Shown here in pieces: positions 18,428 through 27,087 of a stretch of DNA of 64,000 nucleotides. Each line of letters starts with the position of its first letter. The stretch's first letter is position 1. A model generated the notes under the pieces. It saw only the letters and a list, made by a program, of their open reading frames with translations. It had not been told where the DNA came from and ran no database searches. A program made the translations under genes and the position numbers. This DNA comes from Natrinema salinisoli (lineage in GTDB: Archaea; Halobacteriota; Halobacteria; Halobacteriales; Natrialbaceae): contig NZ_CP084469.1 in NCBI RefSeq assembly GCF_020405205.1, positions 2,356,001 to 2,420,000 on the forward strand, read 5' to 3'.

Positions 18428-18769
18428 ATGGGTCTGACGACTGACGGCATCCTCGCTGTCATCGCGCTGGGAGCGTTCACCGGTGGTCTCGCCGTCGCGG
18501 GCGCGCCGGTATCGATCACGTTTCTCGCCGTCGGCGGCCTCGGAACCCTCGCCTTCGAAGCTGTCGCGTTCAGCCACAGCGAGACGGTCCGTCAGTACTG
18601 GGAGCGACCGGTCGTTCAAGCAGTCACTCTCGCGGGCGCGTTCGCAATCGTCGGCGTCGGAATTGTCGTCTTGCCGTCACGTATCCTCTCGGCGGGGATC
18701 GGTGCGCTGGGAGCGTATCTCGTCGTCCTCGCGGTCGTTGCGAGTGCGCGGTTGGAACTCGATAGCTGA
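18428..18769 (+). CDS. small membrane protein downstream of thrB
   Basis: A 113-residue, mostly hydrophobic protein with about four transmembrane segments (near residues 8-28, 30-47, 64-82 and 88-108). The short spacing after thrB suggests an operon. I recognise no family and can assign no function; membership in the threonine operon may only be positional. Confidence 0.65.
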   Translation: MGLTTDGILAVIALGAFTGGLAVAGAPVSITFLAVGGLGTLAFEAVAFSHSETVRQYWERPVVQAVTLAGAFAIVGVGIVVLPSRILSAGIGALGAYLVVLAVVASARLELDS

Positions 18770-18893
18770 CCGTGACCGCCCCGAAATTTCGGAGAGCCAA
18801 ACGGAGTAGACACTATCTACCAGACCGTTATACAGCAGATACCTAGCGTATTCGACCTATAACTATTGATGAATTTCAGGTCTCCGCTTACAA

Positions 18894-20417
18894 ATGGGGG
18901 ACCAGTTTCGATGCGGCGGGAGAGGTGAGAGACGAGACAACGACTCGGCGGAAGACGGGTCGTACCTGACGACGGGGAGTACCAGCGACCGGGGACAGGC
19001 ACACGTACTCGGGTTGATCCTCCTCATCGGGGCTGTTACCACTGCGAGCGTCGGTATCCTCGTTTTCGGTTCGACCGGTCTCCACACGCAGCAGACGACC
19101 ATCGAAACCGAATACGCCGAGCAATCGATGCTCGAGTTCGCACACAGTACGACGACCGTCACCACTGATCGCAGTCCATCTGACGTTTCGCTCGGACCGT
19201 TCGACCGCGGCCGCATAGAAATGCGGAACGATACCGGTCGTGTGAACGTGACGTATATCGACGATTCGGGAGAAACGGAGGTGCTGTACGACGAGCCGTT
19301 CGGATCGGTGATATACTCCAACGACGACACGGAGATCGCCTATCAAGGAGGCGGCGTCTGGCGGACTGACGGCACCGGGTCGACGATGGTCTCCGCACCC
19401 GGCATCGAGTACCGCGAAGGAACGCTAACGTTCCCGATCGTCCACCTCGACGGTGACCGAGTCGGCGGGGATACCGTCGACGGAACCGTCCGACAGGGGG
19501 GCACCCCGAAACGGATCGATCTCGGCGAACGACGGAATCGAGATCGGGAGAGCGTCGCGGTTCGGATCGGCATCGAGAGCGAGTACTGCGATGCGTGGGA
19601 GCGGGAACTCGAGGAATCGGTCACGGGGAGCGTGACAGAGCGGTGTAAAGAGGGGAAGCCACGACGCGTTCGGATCCGATTGATCGACCCGACCGGGAAC
19701 AACAGAGCCCTCGACAGCGCCGTTATCGGCGAAACAGTCACCGCCGGCTTCGATGAGAGCACGGGTGCGCGCCCGATCGACGGGGACGCGAACGCTGGGA
19801 CCATCGACGAGTGGATGGTCAACGGAACGGTATCCGACGAGAACTACGACTACCCCTCGGCTGACGAGAGCATTGACGATGCGCTCGAGGCGTGCGACGG
19901 GTTCGAGACGCTGGACGAGGACATCACCGAGCCCGGGGTTTACTGTGTCGACGAGATCGACGGCGGGCACGACTTCGACACGTCCAACGGTGACATAGAC
20001 GTCGTGGTCCGGGACTCGTTCGATCTGTCGTCCGGGAACGGCGACATAGACGTCGAGGGTGACAACGACCTCACGATCTACGCCGACACGGACCTCGAGG
20101 TCAAGGGGAACACCGAGATCGGAAACGAATCCGATCCCTCGCAGACGCGCCTCGTTTTTTCCTCGGAGTCCACCGTACAGACGGTACGCGGCACTCCCGA
20201 GATCAGAGCGCTGGTCTACGCACCGGACTCGACCGTCGAGATCAGTGGGACGCCGACGATCGTCGGGAGCATCGTCGGCGACGAAATCGAGATCGACGAC
20301 GTCGCCGTCGAGATTCGCCACGACGGCAGCCTCACGAACCTCGATCTGATTCCCGGAGCCGGGCCACACGTTCCGTACGCTTCGATCGCGGTCTCCGACG
20401 TCGAATTCGACGACTGA
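18894..20417 (+). CDS. pilin-like secreted/surface protein (DUF7289-like)
   Basis: A 507-residue protein with a pilin-type N-terminus: a charged leader, then DRGQAHVLG and one hydrophobic helix (about residues 38-60). This arrangement occurs in haloarchaeal type IV pilin-like and DUF7289 proteins. The large extracellular part is acidic. It contains a late segment with parallel-beta-like repeats (SNGDIDVVV, SGNGDIDVEG, then LEVKGNTEI and VEISGTPTI), similar to polymer-forming or beta-helical adhesin domains. It probably stays membrane-anchored or is assembled at the surface. The gene stands alone. The upstream DNA around 18840-18865 is AT-rich and probably holds the promoter. Confidence 0.7.
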   Translation: MGDQFRCGGRGERRDNDSAEDGSYLTTGSTSDRGQAHVLGLILLIGAVTTASVGILVFGSTGLHTQQTTIETEYAEQSMLEFAHSTTTVTTDRSPSDVSLGPFDRGRIEMRNDTGRVNVTYIDDSGETEVLYDEPFGSVIYSNDDTEIAYQGGGVWRTDGTGSTMVSAPGIEYREGTLTFPIVHLDGDRVGGDTVDGTVRQGGTPKRIDLGERRNRDRESVAVRIGIESEYCDAWERELEESVTGSVTERCKEGKPRRVRIRLIDPTGNNRALDSAVIGETVTAGFDESTGARPIDGDANAGTIDEWMVNGTVSDENYDYPSADESIDDALEACDGFETLDEDITEPGVYCVDEIDGGHDFDTSNGDIDVVVRDSFDLSSGNGDIDVEGDNDLTIYADTDLEVKGNTEIGNESDPSQTRLVFSSESTVQTVRGTPEIRALVYAPDSTVEISGTPTIVGSIVGDEIEIDDVAVEIRHDGSLTNLDLIPGAGPHVPYASIAVSDVEFDD

Positions 20418-20465
20418 CTCGGAGCCACCGGTGCGCTGGTTCGCCCGGAAATCCGAATTACGCCT

Positions 20466-20603
20466 TCAGTCCGTCGGCGTCGCTATCGATGACCGTTCGA
20501 TCGGCAATCCGCCGGCTGCGGTTTCCCGGAGCAGTCGCTCGGTTCCCGCCGTGATTCGGTCGGCGAGTTGCTCGACGCTGGTCGGAGAATATGCCTGACT
20601 CAT
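20466..20603 (-). CDS. possible 45-residue small protein
   Basis: A short frame with ATG at 20603 and TGA at 20466-20468 encodes a protein starting MSQAYSPTSVEQLADRI, with an amphipathic helix in the first 30 residues. The third-position GC bias resembles coding DNA. It lies on the same strand as pdxS, about 100 bp downstream of it. No family is recognised and chance cannot be excluded. Confidence 0.3.
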   Translation of the reverse strand: MSQAYSPTSVEQLADRITAGTERLLRETAAGGLPIERSSIATPTD

Positions 20604-20700
20604 GTAGTCAGTACGTCGGAGAGGGAGAAAACGGGCGCGCTTGCCGATCGGGTGTCGGTCCGGACCGTCGGCAGGCGTGAACGGATTCAGACGGCAGCAG

Positions 20701-21609
20701 TCAGACGCCGCGACCTTGCATCTTCTCGTCCTCGGGGAGGTCGGCGTTCGCGTCGCCTTTCATCCCCTTGCCGAGGTTCTTCGAGATCTCCGCGAGCGTC
20801 TCGGGATCGTCCCAGTTGTTCGTCGCCTGCACGATCGCGTCGGCCATCTCGGGCGGGTTTTCCGCGCCGAAGATGCCGCTGCCGACGAAGATGCCGTCGC
20901 ACTCGTGGTGCATCATGAGCGCGGCGTCGGCGGGCGTCGCGATGCCGCCCGCCGCGAAGTTGACGACGGGGAGCCGGCCCATCTCGGCAGTCTCGTGGAC
21001 GAGCTCCGCGGGGGCTTCGATCTCGCGCGCGAAGGCCTCCCGTTCCTCGTGGCTCATGCCCTCCAACTTGCGGATCGCGCCCTTGATCGTCCGCTGGTGG
21101 TGGACGGCCTGATTCACGTCGCCGGTACCGGCTTCGCCTTTCGTTCGGATCATCGCCGCACCCTCGTCGATCCGACGGAGCGCCTCGCCGAGGTCGCGCG
21201 CGCCACAGACGAACGGCGCGGTGAACTCGCGCTTGTCGATGTGGTAGGCGTCGTCCGCGGGGGTGAGCACTTCGCTCTCGTCGATCATGTCGACGCCGAC
21301 GGCCTCGAGGATCTGGGCCTCCTTCGTGTGGCCGATACGGGATTTCCCCATGACGGGGATCGAGACCGAGTCGACGATTTCCTCGACGTCGGCGGGGTCG
21401 GCCATCCGGGCGACGCCGCCGCGCTTGCGGATGTCCGCCGGGACGGCCTCGAGCGCCATTACCGCGACCGCGCCCGCTTCCTCCGCGATGCGAGCCTGTT
21501 CCTCGTCGACGACGTCCATGATGACCCCGCCTTTCTGCATGCGGGCGAACCCGCGCTTGACGAGATCGGTCCCGCGTCGCAGTTCCTCGAGATCGGTATT
21601 GTCGGCCAT
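20701..21609 (-). CDS. pdxS: pyridoxal 5'-phosphate synthase subunit PdxS
   Basis: A 302-residue PdxS that makes PLP from ribose 5-phosphate (or ribulose 5-phosphate), glyceraldehyde 3-phosphate and ammonia supplied by the PdxT glutaminase. It starts with the family's signature region ([17 protein letters not shown]). It has the catalytic lysine segments [10 protein letters not shown] and [13 protein letters not shown], and the phosphate loop [18 protein letters not shown] with GIFVGSGIF. Length fits the family. pdxT is not in the window. Transcription is divergent from the DUF1405 gene. Confidence 0.97.
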   Translation of the reverse strand: MADNTDLEELRRGTDLVKRGFARMQKGGVIMDVVDEEQARIAEEAGAVAVMALEAVPADIRKRGGVARMADPADVEEIVDSVSIPVMGKSRIGHTKEAQILEAVGVDMIDESEVLTPADDAYHIDKREFTAPFVCGARDLGEALRRIDEGAAMIRTKGEAGTGDVNQAVHHQRTIKGAIRKLEGMSHEEREAFAREIEAPAELVHETAEMGRLPVVNFAAGGIATPADAALMMHHECDGIFVGSGIFGAENPPEMADAIVQATNNWDDPETLAEISKNLGKGMKGDANADLPEDEKMQGRGV

Positions 21610-21800
21610 ACTGCGCGCTTAGGAGTCGCCGCACTTACGCGTGTTCTTTGGGGACGGTTCGGCCGGGAGAGTCGAACTTGTCCGGCGAAGTCCCCGAACC
21701 AGTCATCGCTGGCGCGGCGAAGACGAACGGTAGGCCGAGGAAACGTGGCTCGCATCGATAACCGCTACTGTTTTGCGGATTCCGTCCGTCGCGCCGGACA

Positions 21801-22505
21801 ATGACCGCGTCGTCTCAAATGGCAGACCGCGAGCAGGCCGCTGACGACTCGCTCCCGTCGTACCTCGCCCCGTTACCGACGACACTCGAGGACCTGGGGT
21901 TGCGGTTCGCGTGGCTCGTCGTCGCGATCAACCTCGTTGGGACGGCCTTCGGGTTCTGGTACTACTCGGCCCAGTTCTCCCGAACTGCACCCGCGCTGTG
22001 GCCCTGGGTACCGGACAGCCCGCTCGCGACGCTGTTCGTCGCGCTGGCGATCGGGGCCTGGAAACTCGGGCGCGAACAGCCGTGGCTCACCGCCCTGGCC
22101 TTTTTCGGTAACATCGTGCTCGGCCTCTGGACGCCGTACACGCTGCTCGCGTTCGCGGATTCCTACGCGTACCTCCACCCCGCGATGTACCACTTCCTCT
22201 TCTGGAGCCACCTCGCGATGGTCGTCCAGGCCTTCGTCCTCCATCGAATCAGCGACTTCCCGGTGTGGGCCGTCGGCGTGGCCGCGGTCTGGTACTGGAG
22301 CAACCTGATCGTCGACTACTTCGTCCCCGTCGTCGGGGACCCACACCACACGATCATCCCCGTTTCGCGGGACACAGCTATGTTCCTCGAGGCCGACGCG
22401 CTCGGCGTGATCGCCGCGGGCGAAGTCAGCTTCGTCCTGCTGGCGCTGTTTCTCGCGCTCGCGACTCGAGTCAAAAAATTCGAATCCGCCCGAAACCGGC
22501 CGTAG
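21801..22505 (+). CDS. DUF1405 family membrane protein
   Basis: A 234-residue integral membrane protein with about six or seven transmembrane segments. It matches the DUF1405 family of archaea and Bacillus: a conserved N-terminal region with LVVAINLVGTAFGFWYYSAQ and a WSNLIVDY motif late in the protein. The biochemical role is unknown. Conserved His residues (HPAMYHFLFWSH) in mid-membrane loops could bind metal. Either the ATG at 21801 or the one at 21819 could be the start. Confidence 0.8.
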   Translation: MTASSQMADREQAADDSLPSYLAPLPTTLEDLGLRFAWLVVAINLVGTAFGFWYYSAQFSRTAPALWPWVPDSPLATLFVALAIGAWKLGREQPWLTALAFFGNIVLGLWTPYTLLAFADSYAYLHPAMYHFLFWSHLAMVVQAFVLHRISDFPVWAVGVAAVWYWSNLIVDYFVPVVGDPHHTIIPVSRDTAMFLEADALGVIAAGEVSFVLLALFLALATRVKKFESARNRP

Positions 22506-22534
22506 ATGCCGGCTCAAGCAGTGCCGCGTCTGTC

Positions 22535-22885
22535 CTACAGGTCGTCGACGTACGCGAGCTCGAGGTACGGGTCCAGCGAGCGGGCTGCGCTCCGACGTTC
22601 GACCGTCCCGGCGTCCGGGTCGTAGCGCAGGACCTCCGAGTCGATCAGCTTTCGCAGGTGATTGTGGTGGAACGCGACGGCGATCCGGTCGATTCCGTCG
22701 CGATCGACATCCTCTCGATCGGCAATCCGATCGACGAGGTCCTCGAGACTGATCGCCCCCACTCTCCGAGAGAGGTAGTACAACGCGTACCGGCGATGAT
22801 CGTCGCACAAGAGCTCGAAGATCGTGTTCGAGGAAAGAAACCCGTCGGTTTCCATTGATTTTGCGTCCGAGATATCTGTCGTCAT
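22535..22885 (-). CDS. DUF7344 winged-helix protein
   Basis: A 116-residue haloarchaeal HTH protein of the DUF7344 type. Its core reads NTIFELLCDDHRRYALYYLS, then a recognition-helix region (HHNHLRKLIDSEVLRYD). These proteins are thought to be small transcription regulators. It overlaps nothing, is convergent with the DUF1405 gene and has no operon partner. A second DUF7344 protein is encoded at 51520. Confidence 0.8.
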   Translation of the reverse strand: MTTDISDAKSMETDGFLSSNTIFELLCDDHRRYALYYLSRRVGAISLEDLVDRIADREDVDRDGIDRIAVAFHHNHLRKLIDSEVLRYDPDAGTVERRSAARSLDPYLELAYVDDL

Positions 22886-23088
22886 GGTGCGCTGTACTCG
22901 GCTTACACGGCGGCGACCGACGCATCGGCTCTCATCGACTTCAGCAGAGTACGGGTCACGATTGGACGAGGCCGTTATAACCGTTCAGTTACTCCCCGCG
23001 GATTTCTTCAACAGCCCGCGACAGTCAGCGATATCCGACCGAACTAACGCGACGGACCGAGTCGTACCCTCGAAAGAGGGTGTGTATC

Positions 23089-25749
23089 CTACTCGAGGAT
23101 GACGACCGCCGACTCGGTCTCGATCATCTCGCCCTCGCCCGAGTAGGTGCGCTCGAGTTCGACGTCGAAGAGGTCGTCCTCGAGTTCCTCGCCGGCGACC
23201 CGAAGCACGCCCTCGTCTTCATCGATCTCGTACTCGCCGCTCTCGATGCCGGCGTCGATCTCGCCGACTTTCGACCCGAACTTGGGCCCGAGCGTCGAGT
23301 AATCGAGGTCGATCTCGGCGATCTCGGTCGTGATCTCCGGCGGTTCTTCGAGTATCCTGAGCTCCTGTACGTGCATCACGTTCTGGATGGCGTCCTCGAA
23401 GCCCTCGATGGGGCCGTAGACGGCCACCGACTCGAGGTCGGCGTTCAGCGGCAACTGGTTCTCGCTCTTGTAGCGTCGCAGCGCCGAGATGACCTCCATG
23501 GCGGTCTCGCCGGCCTCGAGGTCGGCCTCGTACCCCTGCGGGGCGGGCCAGTCGCGGACGTGGATGCTGGTGTTTGCGAGGTCGTCACCATCCACGTAGA
23601 CCGCTTGCCAAATCTCCTCCGTCGCGTGGGGCAGGAACGGTGCCCAGAGTTCGAGGAAGGTTCGGTGAGCCGTCCGCAGCGCGTACTGCGTCGAGGGGTT
23701 GTCCTCGCGAGTCTTGGCGATCTCGAGGTAGTCGTCGCAGAACGTGTTCCAGAAGAACGTCCGCAGGCGGTCGCGTGCCTTCGCGAACTCGTACTCCTCG
23801 AGGTGTGCGGTCAGGTCCGCGACGGCATCGTCGAGTTCCGCGAGGAGCCAGCGGTCGATCGCCTCGAGATCGTCGGGCTCGTCGGGATGGGCGGGTGCAA
23901 GCGTGTCGACGAGCTTCGAGGCGTTCCAGAGCTTGCGCAGGAGTTTCTCGCCGGCAGTCAGGTCCTTCTCCTGGTAGGGGAAGTCGTCGCCGACGGCGGC
24001 GCTGGCGGCCCAGAACCGGACGGCGTCGACGGGATACTCGGACAGCACCGTATCGGGTTCGACGACGTTACCGCGAGACTTGGACATCTTCTCGCGGTTC
24101 TCGTCTAAGACGTGGCCGTTGATCATCGTCGCGTCGAAGGGCACCTCGCCCGTGTGCTCGTAGCACTTGACGATGGTGTGGAACAGCCAGAACGAGATGA
24201 TGTCGTGGCCCTGCGGGCGCAGGTCGAAAGGATAGAGCTCGGGGTTGTCCATCGTGAACGCCTCCGAGTCCGCGTCCCAGTCCCAGCCGGCGTTGATCAG
24301 CGGCGTCAGCGAGGAAGTCGCCCACGTGTCGAAGACGTCCTCCTCGGCCTCGAACTCGTCGTGGCCACACTCGGGACAACTCTCCACCGGCGGTTCGTCG
24401 CTCAGGGGGTCGACCGGTAACTCCTCCCGTTCGGCCATGATCGGCTCGTCGCAGTCCCCACAGTACCAGACCGGGAACGGAATCCCCGAGTCGCGCTGGC
24501 GCGAGATGAGCCAGTCCCACTCGAGGCCCTCGATCCAGTGCTCGTAGCGGGAGAACATCTTCTCGGGGTACCAGTCCATCTCCCGGCCGGCCTCGAGGTA
24601 CTCCTCCTTGTGATCCAGGATTTCGACGTACCACTGCTTGGAGACGCGGTACTCGACGGCGGTGTCGCAGCGTTCGTGGACCTGCACGGCGTGGGTGATC
24701 TCCCAGCGGTCGCGCAGGGAGCCCTCGTCGTCGAGATCCTCGACGATCGCCTCGCGGGCCTCCTCGGTGGACATGCCCTCGTAGTCGCCGGCGAGGTCGG
24801 TCATCGTCGCGGATTCGTCGATGGCCACCCGCAGCGGCAGGTCGTGGGCCTGGTACCACTCGATGTCGTTCTGGTCGCCGAAGGTACAGCACATCACGAC
24901 GCCGCTGCCCTTCTCCATGTCGACGCGCTCGTCCTCGATGATCGGCACCTCGTGGCCGAAAAGCGGGATGCGAGCGGTCTCGCCGACGAGATCCCGATTG
25001 TCCTCGTCGTCGGGGTGGACGAAGACGGAGACGCAGGCCGGGATGAGTTCCGGTCGCGTCGTGGAGATGACGAACTCGTCTCGAGGGGCATCCTCGCCGA
25101 CGAGTTCGAACGCGATGTCGTTGAAGTGCGAGCCGCGCTCGTCGTCTTCCATCTCGACCTGCGAGATGGCCGTCTCGCAGTCGGGACACCAGATCGCCGG
25201 CGCTTTCTTGCGGTACTCCCGCCCCTTCTCGTGAAGGTCGAGGAAGGACAGCTGCGAGATCCGCTGGACGCGGGGTTCGATCGTCTTGTAAGTATTGTTC
25301 CAGTCGATCGAGGTGCCGAGATCCTGCATCTTCTCCGTGAACTCGGCCTCGTACTCCGCACAGACCTCGCGGCAGAGTTCCTGGAACTCCCGGCGCTCGT
25401 AGTCCTGATGGCGGATGTCCAGTTCGGACTCGGTCAACCGCTCGCTCGCGATCCCGTTGTCGTCGTAGCCGAAGGGAAAGAGTACGTCCCCGTCGTGCAT
25501 CCGCTGGAAGCGCGCGGCGAAGTCCTGCAGCGTGGAGCCGTAGAGGTGACCCATGTGCAGGCTGCCCGAAACCGTCGGCGGCGGCGTGTCGATCGAGTAG
25601 ACGGTGTTCGGGTCCCGTTTCTCGTCGCCGTCGTAGGCGTAGACGTCCGCGTCGATCCAGCGCTGCTGCCAGCGGGATTCGACCGTTTCTGGGTCGTAGC
25701 CGCCCTCGAGGCTGGGCTCTTCTTCGTGCTCGGGCGCGTCCATGCTCAT
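23089..25749 (-). CDS. valS: valyl-tRNA synthetase
   Basis: An 886-residue class I aminoacyl-tRNA synthetase. The HIGH motif is in PPPTVSGSLHMGHLYG and the KMSKS motif in ENREKMSKSRGN. The editing (CP1) domain lies between them. A zinc-type pair of CxxC motifs (WYCGDCDEP and CPECGHDEF) and an anticodon-binding domain complete the protein. Length fits archaeal ValRS. The C-terminal region is acidic as expected for a halophile. It is transcribed alone. Confidence 0.97.
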   Translation of the reverse strand: MSMDAPEHEEEPSLEGGYDPETVESRWQQRWIDADVYAYDGDEKRDPNTVYSIDTPPPTVSGSLHMGHLYGSTLQDFAARFQRMHDGDVLFPFGYDDNGIASERLTESELDIRHQDYERREFQELCREVCAEYEAEFTEKMQDLGTSIDWNNTYKTIEPRVQRISQLSFLDLHEKGREYRKKAPAIWCPDCETAISQVEMEDDERGSHFNDIAFELVGEDAPRDEFVISTTRPELIPACVSVFVHPDDEDNRDLVGETARIPLFGHEVPIIEDERVDMEKGSGVVMCCTFGDQNDIEWYQAHDLPLRVAIDESATMTDLAGDYEGMSTEEAREAIVEDLDDEGSLRDRWEITHAVQVHERCDTAVEYRVSKQWYVEILDHKEEYLEAGREMDWYPEKMFSRYEHWIEGLEWDWLISRQRDSGIPFPVWYCGDCDEPIMAEREELPVDPLSDEPPVESCPECGHDEFEAEEDVFDTWATSSLTPLINAGWDWDADSEAFTMDNPELYPFDLRPQGHDIISFWLFHTIVKCYEHTGEVPFDATMINGHVLDENREKMSKSRGNVVEPDTVLSEYPVDAVRFWAASAAVGDDFPYQEKDLTAGEKLLRKLWNASKLVDTLAPAHPDEPDDLEAIDRWLLAELDDAVADLTAHLEEYEFAKARDRLRTFFWNTFCDDYLEIAKTREDNPSTQYALRTAHRTFLELWAPFLPHATEEIWQAVYVDGDDLANTSIHVRDWPAPQGYEADLEAGETAMEVISALRRYKSENQLPLNADLESVAVYGPIEGFEDAIQNVMHVQELRILEEPPEITTEIAEIDLDYSTLGPKFGSKVGEIDAGIESGEYEIDEDEGVLRVAGEELEDDLFDVELERTYSGEGEMIETESAVVILE

Positions 25750-25924
25750 GCTGTCACCGCCCGTCGCGGGCGTGATCGGTGCGTCGTCGTCCGGAAGTGG
25801 AGTTGCGTATCGTCCATAGAGCGGTCGTTGTTCGGTGAATACTGGTCGGCGTCAATACATCCGTCGAAACGGGGTGGAGATGTGGGGCTACAGCGCCCCT
25901 ACGAAAACGGTGCCAGACGGGGCG

Positions 25925-26191
25925 TCATAGCGGACGAACCCGGCTGCAACGGAGACTGGCATATCCGACATTTGGCTCGGCGTCCGTGATAGCACTTTCG
26001 TCGTCGTTTCGTCGTCCGAGCGATTTTCGGACTATACGCTCGAGCCCGGCCGTGAGTGACAGCCGTTTCGGAACCACGCCGCTCGGGATCGGTACCCCCT
26101 CGTACCGATTCGATACGTGCGTCCCTGCGTACCGGAGGCCTTTTGTAGCGATAGCAGCGAGTAACTGGTAGACGGCACGGTCTGGCAACAC
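25925..26191 (-). CDS. doubtful 88-residue ORF
   Basis: A GTG-started frame (26191) whose middle section (VVPKRLSLTAGLERIVRKSLG) looks protein-like, but with no recognised family and a basic composition unlike this proteome. A perfect 7-bp inverted repeat lies just upstream (26201-26217). It may be a fragment of a lost gene or spurious. The rest of 25750-26348 holds no other gene. Confidence 0.22.
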   Translation of the reverse strand: MLPDRAVYQLLAAIATKGLRYAGTHVSNRYEGVPIPSGVVPKRLSLTAGLERIVRKSLGRRNDDESAITDAEPNVGYASLRCSRVRPL

Positions 26192-26200
26192 CTTTCAGCT

Positions 26201-26217
26201 CACGTGGTTTCCACGTG
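26201..26217. repeat. CACGTGG-TTT-CCACGTG inverted repeat
   Basis: A perfect 7-bp inverted repeat with a 3-bp centre. It contains two CACGTG (E-box-like) palindromes and sits 10 bp upstream of the doubtful GTG-started ORF. It could be an operator for a dimeric regulator or a short hairpin. The sequence alone does not decide. Confidence 0.6.
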
Positions 26218-26348
26218 TGTTACCGTTGACGGACCTACCCCGTCTCTCTAATACTCTCGAGCGACAGCTACCGTCGTCCGGAAACCGTATAAATCACAGC
26301 ATCAAGTACGGATACGCGATCTCCGGGAGAGTGGATGTACACGACCCG

Positions 26349-26552
26349 TTATTTTTCGATCGAGCGTTCCGCATCGAGTGTCGACGTGAGAACGCTCCCG
26401 AAGAGATAGACCGGTATCAAATACAAAATCGCGACGGCACTCACTCCGAGCAGTATTCCGAGCGGGCCGCTGTCCGAAGTGCCGTTCGTTTGCAAAAATA
26501 TTGCAGCCACGAACCAGAGTGTCAGCGCCTGATAGATTTCCGTGTTTTTCAT
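26349..26552 (-). CDS. two-helix small membrane protein
   Basis: A 67-residue protein with two transmembrane segments (TLWFVAAIFLQ and ILLGVSAVAILYLIPVYLFG) and a charged C-terminus. The ATG at 26552 gives the compact form; an upstream extension looks non-coding. It follows the wHTH gene on the same strand by about 60 bp, so the two may be co-expressed as a regulator-membrane pair, a common haloarchaeal arrangement. Function is unknown. Confidence 0.5.
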   Translation of the reverse strand: MKNTEIYQALTLWFVAAIFLQTNGTSDSGPLGILLGVSAVAILYLIPVYLFGSVLTSTLDAERSIEK

Positions 26553-26611
26553 AGGGCGACGAGTCACCGTTTCGATATCAGTACGATATATCCTGCGCTT
26601 GAATTTTTCAA

Positions 26612-26839
26612 TTATTGTGTGCACTTATTCCGAAGTTGTGTTCGCAGTTTCCCGTTTCCGTTCCCGGTTGTACTATCGGTCGAAGATTCCAGTGCGTCTT
26701 CGCTCGTATCCAGTTCACCCTCGAGATACGCTTCTCCATGCTCTGTGATCACGTAGACTCCATTTCCGAGATGGGTGAATAACCCGTGCTCCGCGAGTTT
26801 TCGAAGTCGTCGAGAGATGTGGGACTTCGAGACTCGCAC
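26612..26839 (-). pseudogene. phiH1-repressor-like winged-helix gene, 5' end apparently lost
   Basis: The 75 residues from the GTG at 26839 include VRVSKSHISRRLRKLAEHGLF, the core of haloarchaeal phiH1-repressor-like winged-helix proteins, and a beta-wing (GNGVYVITEHGEAYLEGEL). The same frame continues upstream to about 26920 with FDHIREEESRSPKKLEESGY, which fits the missing first helix of the family. That part has no ATG, GTG or TTG before an upstream stop. Either the start codon was destroyed, or a shortened protein is made from the GTG. The lost 5' end overlaps the divergent zinc mini-gene at 26905. Confidence 0.5.
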
Positions 26840-26904
26840 GTAGCCGCTTTCCTCGAGTTTCTTCGGGGACCTGGACTCCTCTTCCCGAATGTGGTCGAAA
26901 ACGC

Positions 26905-27045
26905 ATGACCGGGCATCGAGACGAGAGTCCGAAACGGTGCCCAGAGTGTGACGCGATGCTGGTCGAACGCGATCCGTTGATGGGCTGGTGGCTCTGCGGC
27001 GACTGCGAGATCGGGGTCACCGACGATGGAACAGTGGTACCCTGA
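26905..27045 (+). CDS. 46-residue zinc-ribbon mini-protein
   Basis: A very short gene (ATG 26905, TGA 27043-27045) with two paired-cysteine knuckles, CPEC near residue 12 and CGDC near residue 31, and a WWLCGDCEIGV segment. Such CPxC-type mini-proteins are common in haloarchaea and fold around one zinc. Their roles, where known, are in regulation, biofilm and stress, and none can be assigned here. It is divergent from the damaged wHTH gene. Confidence 0.6.
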   Translation: MTGHRDESPKRCPECDAMLVERDPLMGWWLCGDCEIGVTDDGTVVP

Positions 27046-27087
27046 CGAAGAGAGCCGCGCGACTCGAGCGGAAAACCCGTCTCCGAA

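Noticed and set aside
20687-21634. 315-codon Arg-rich frame overlapping pdxS
   Set aside because: pdxS is unambiguous in the other frame; this one is a shifted shadow.
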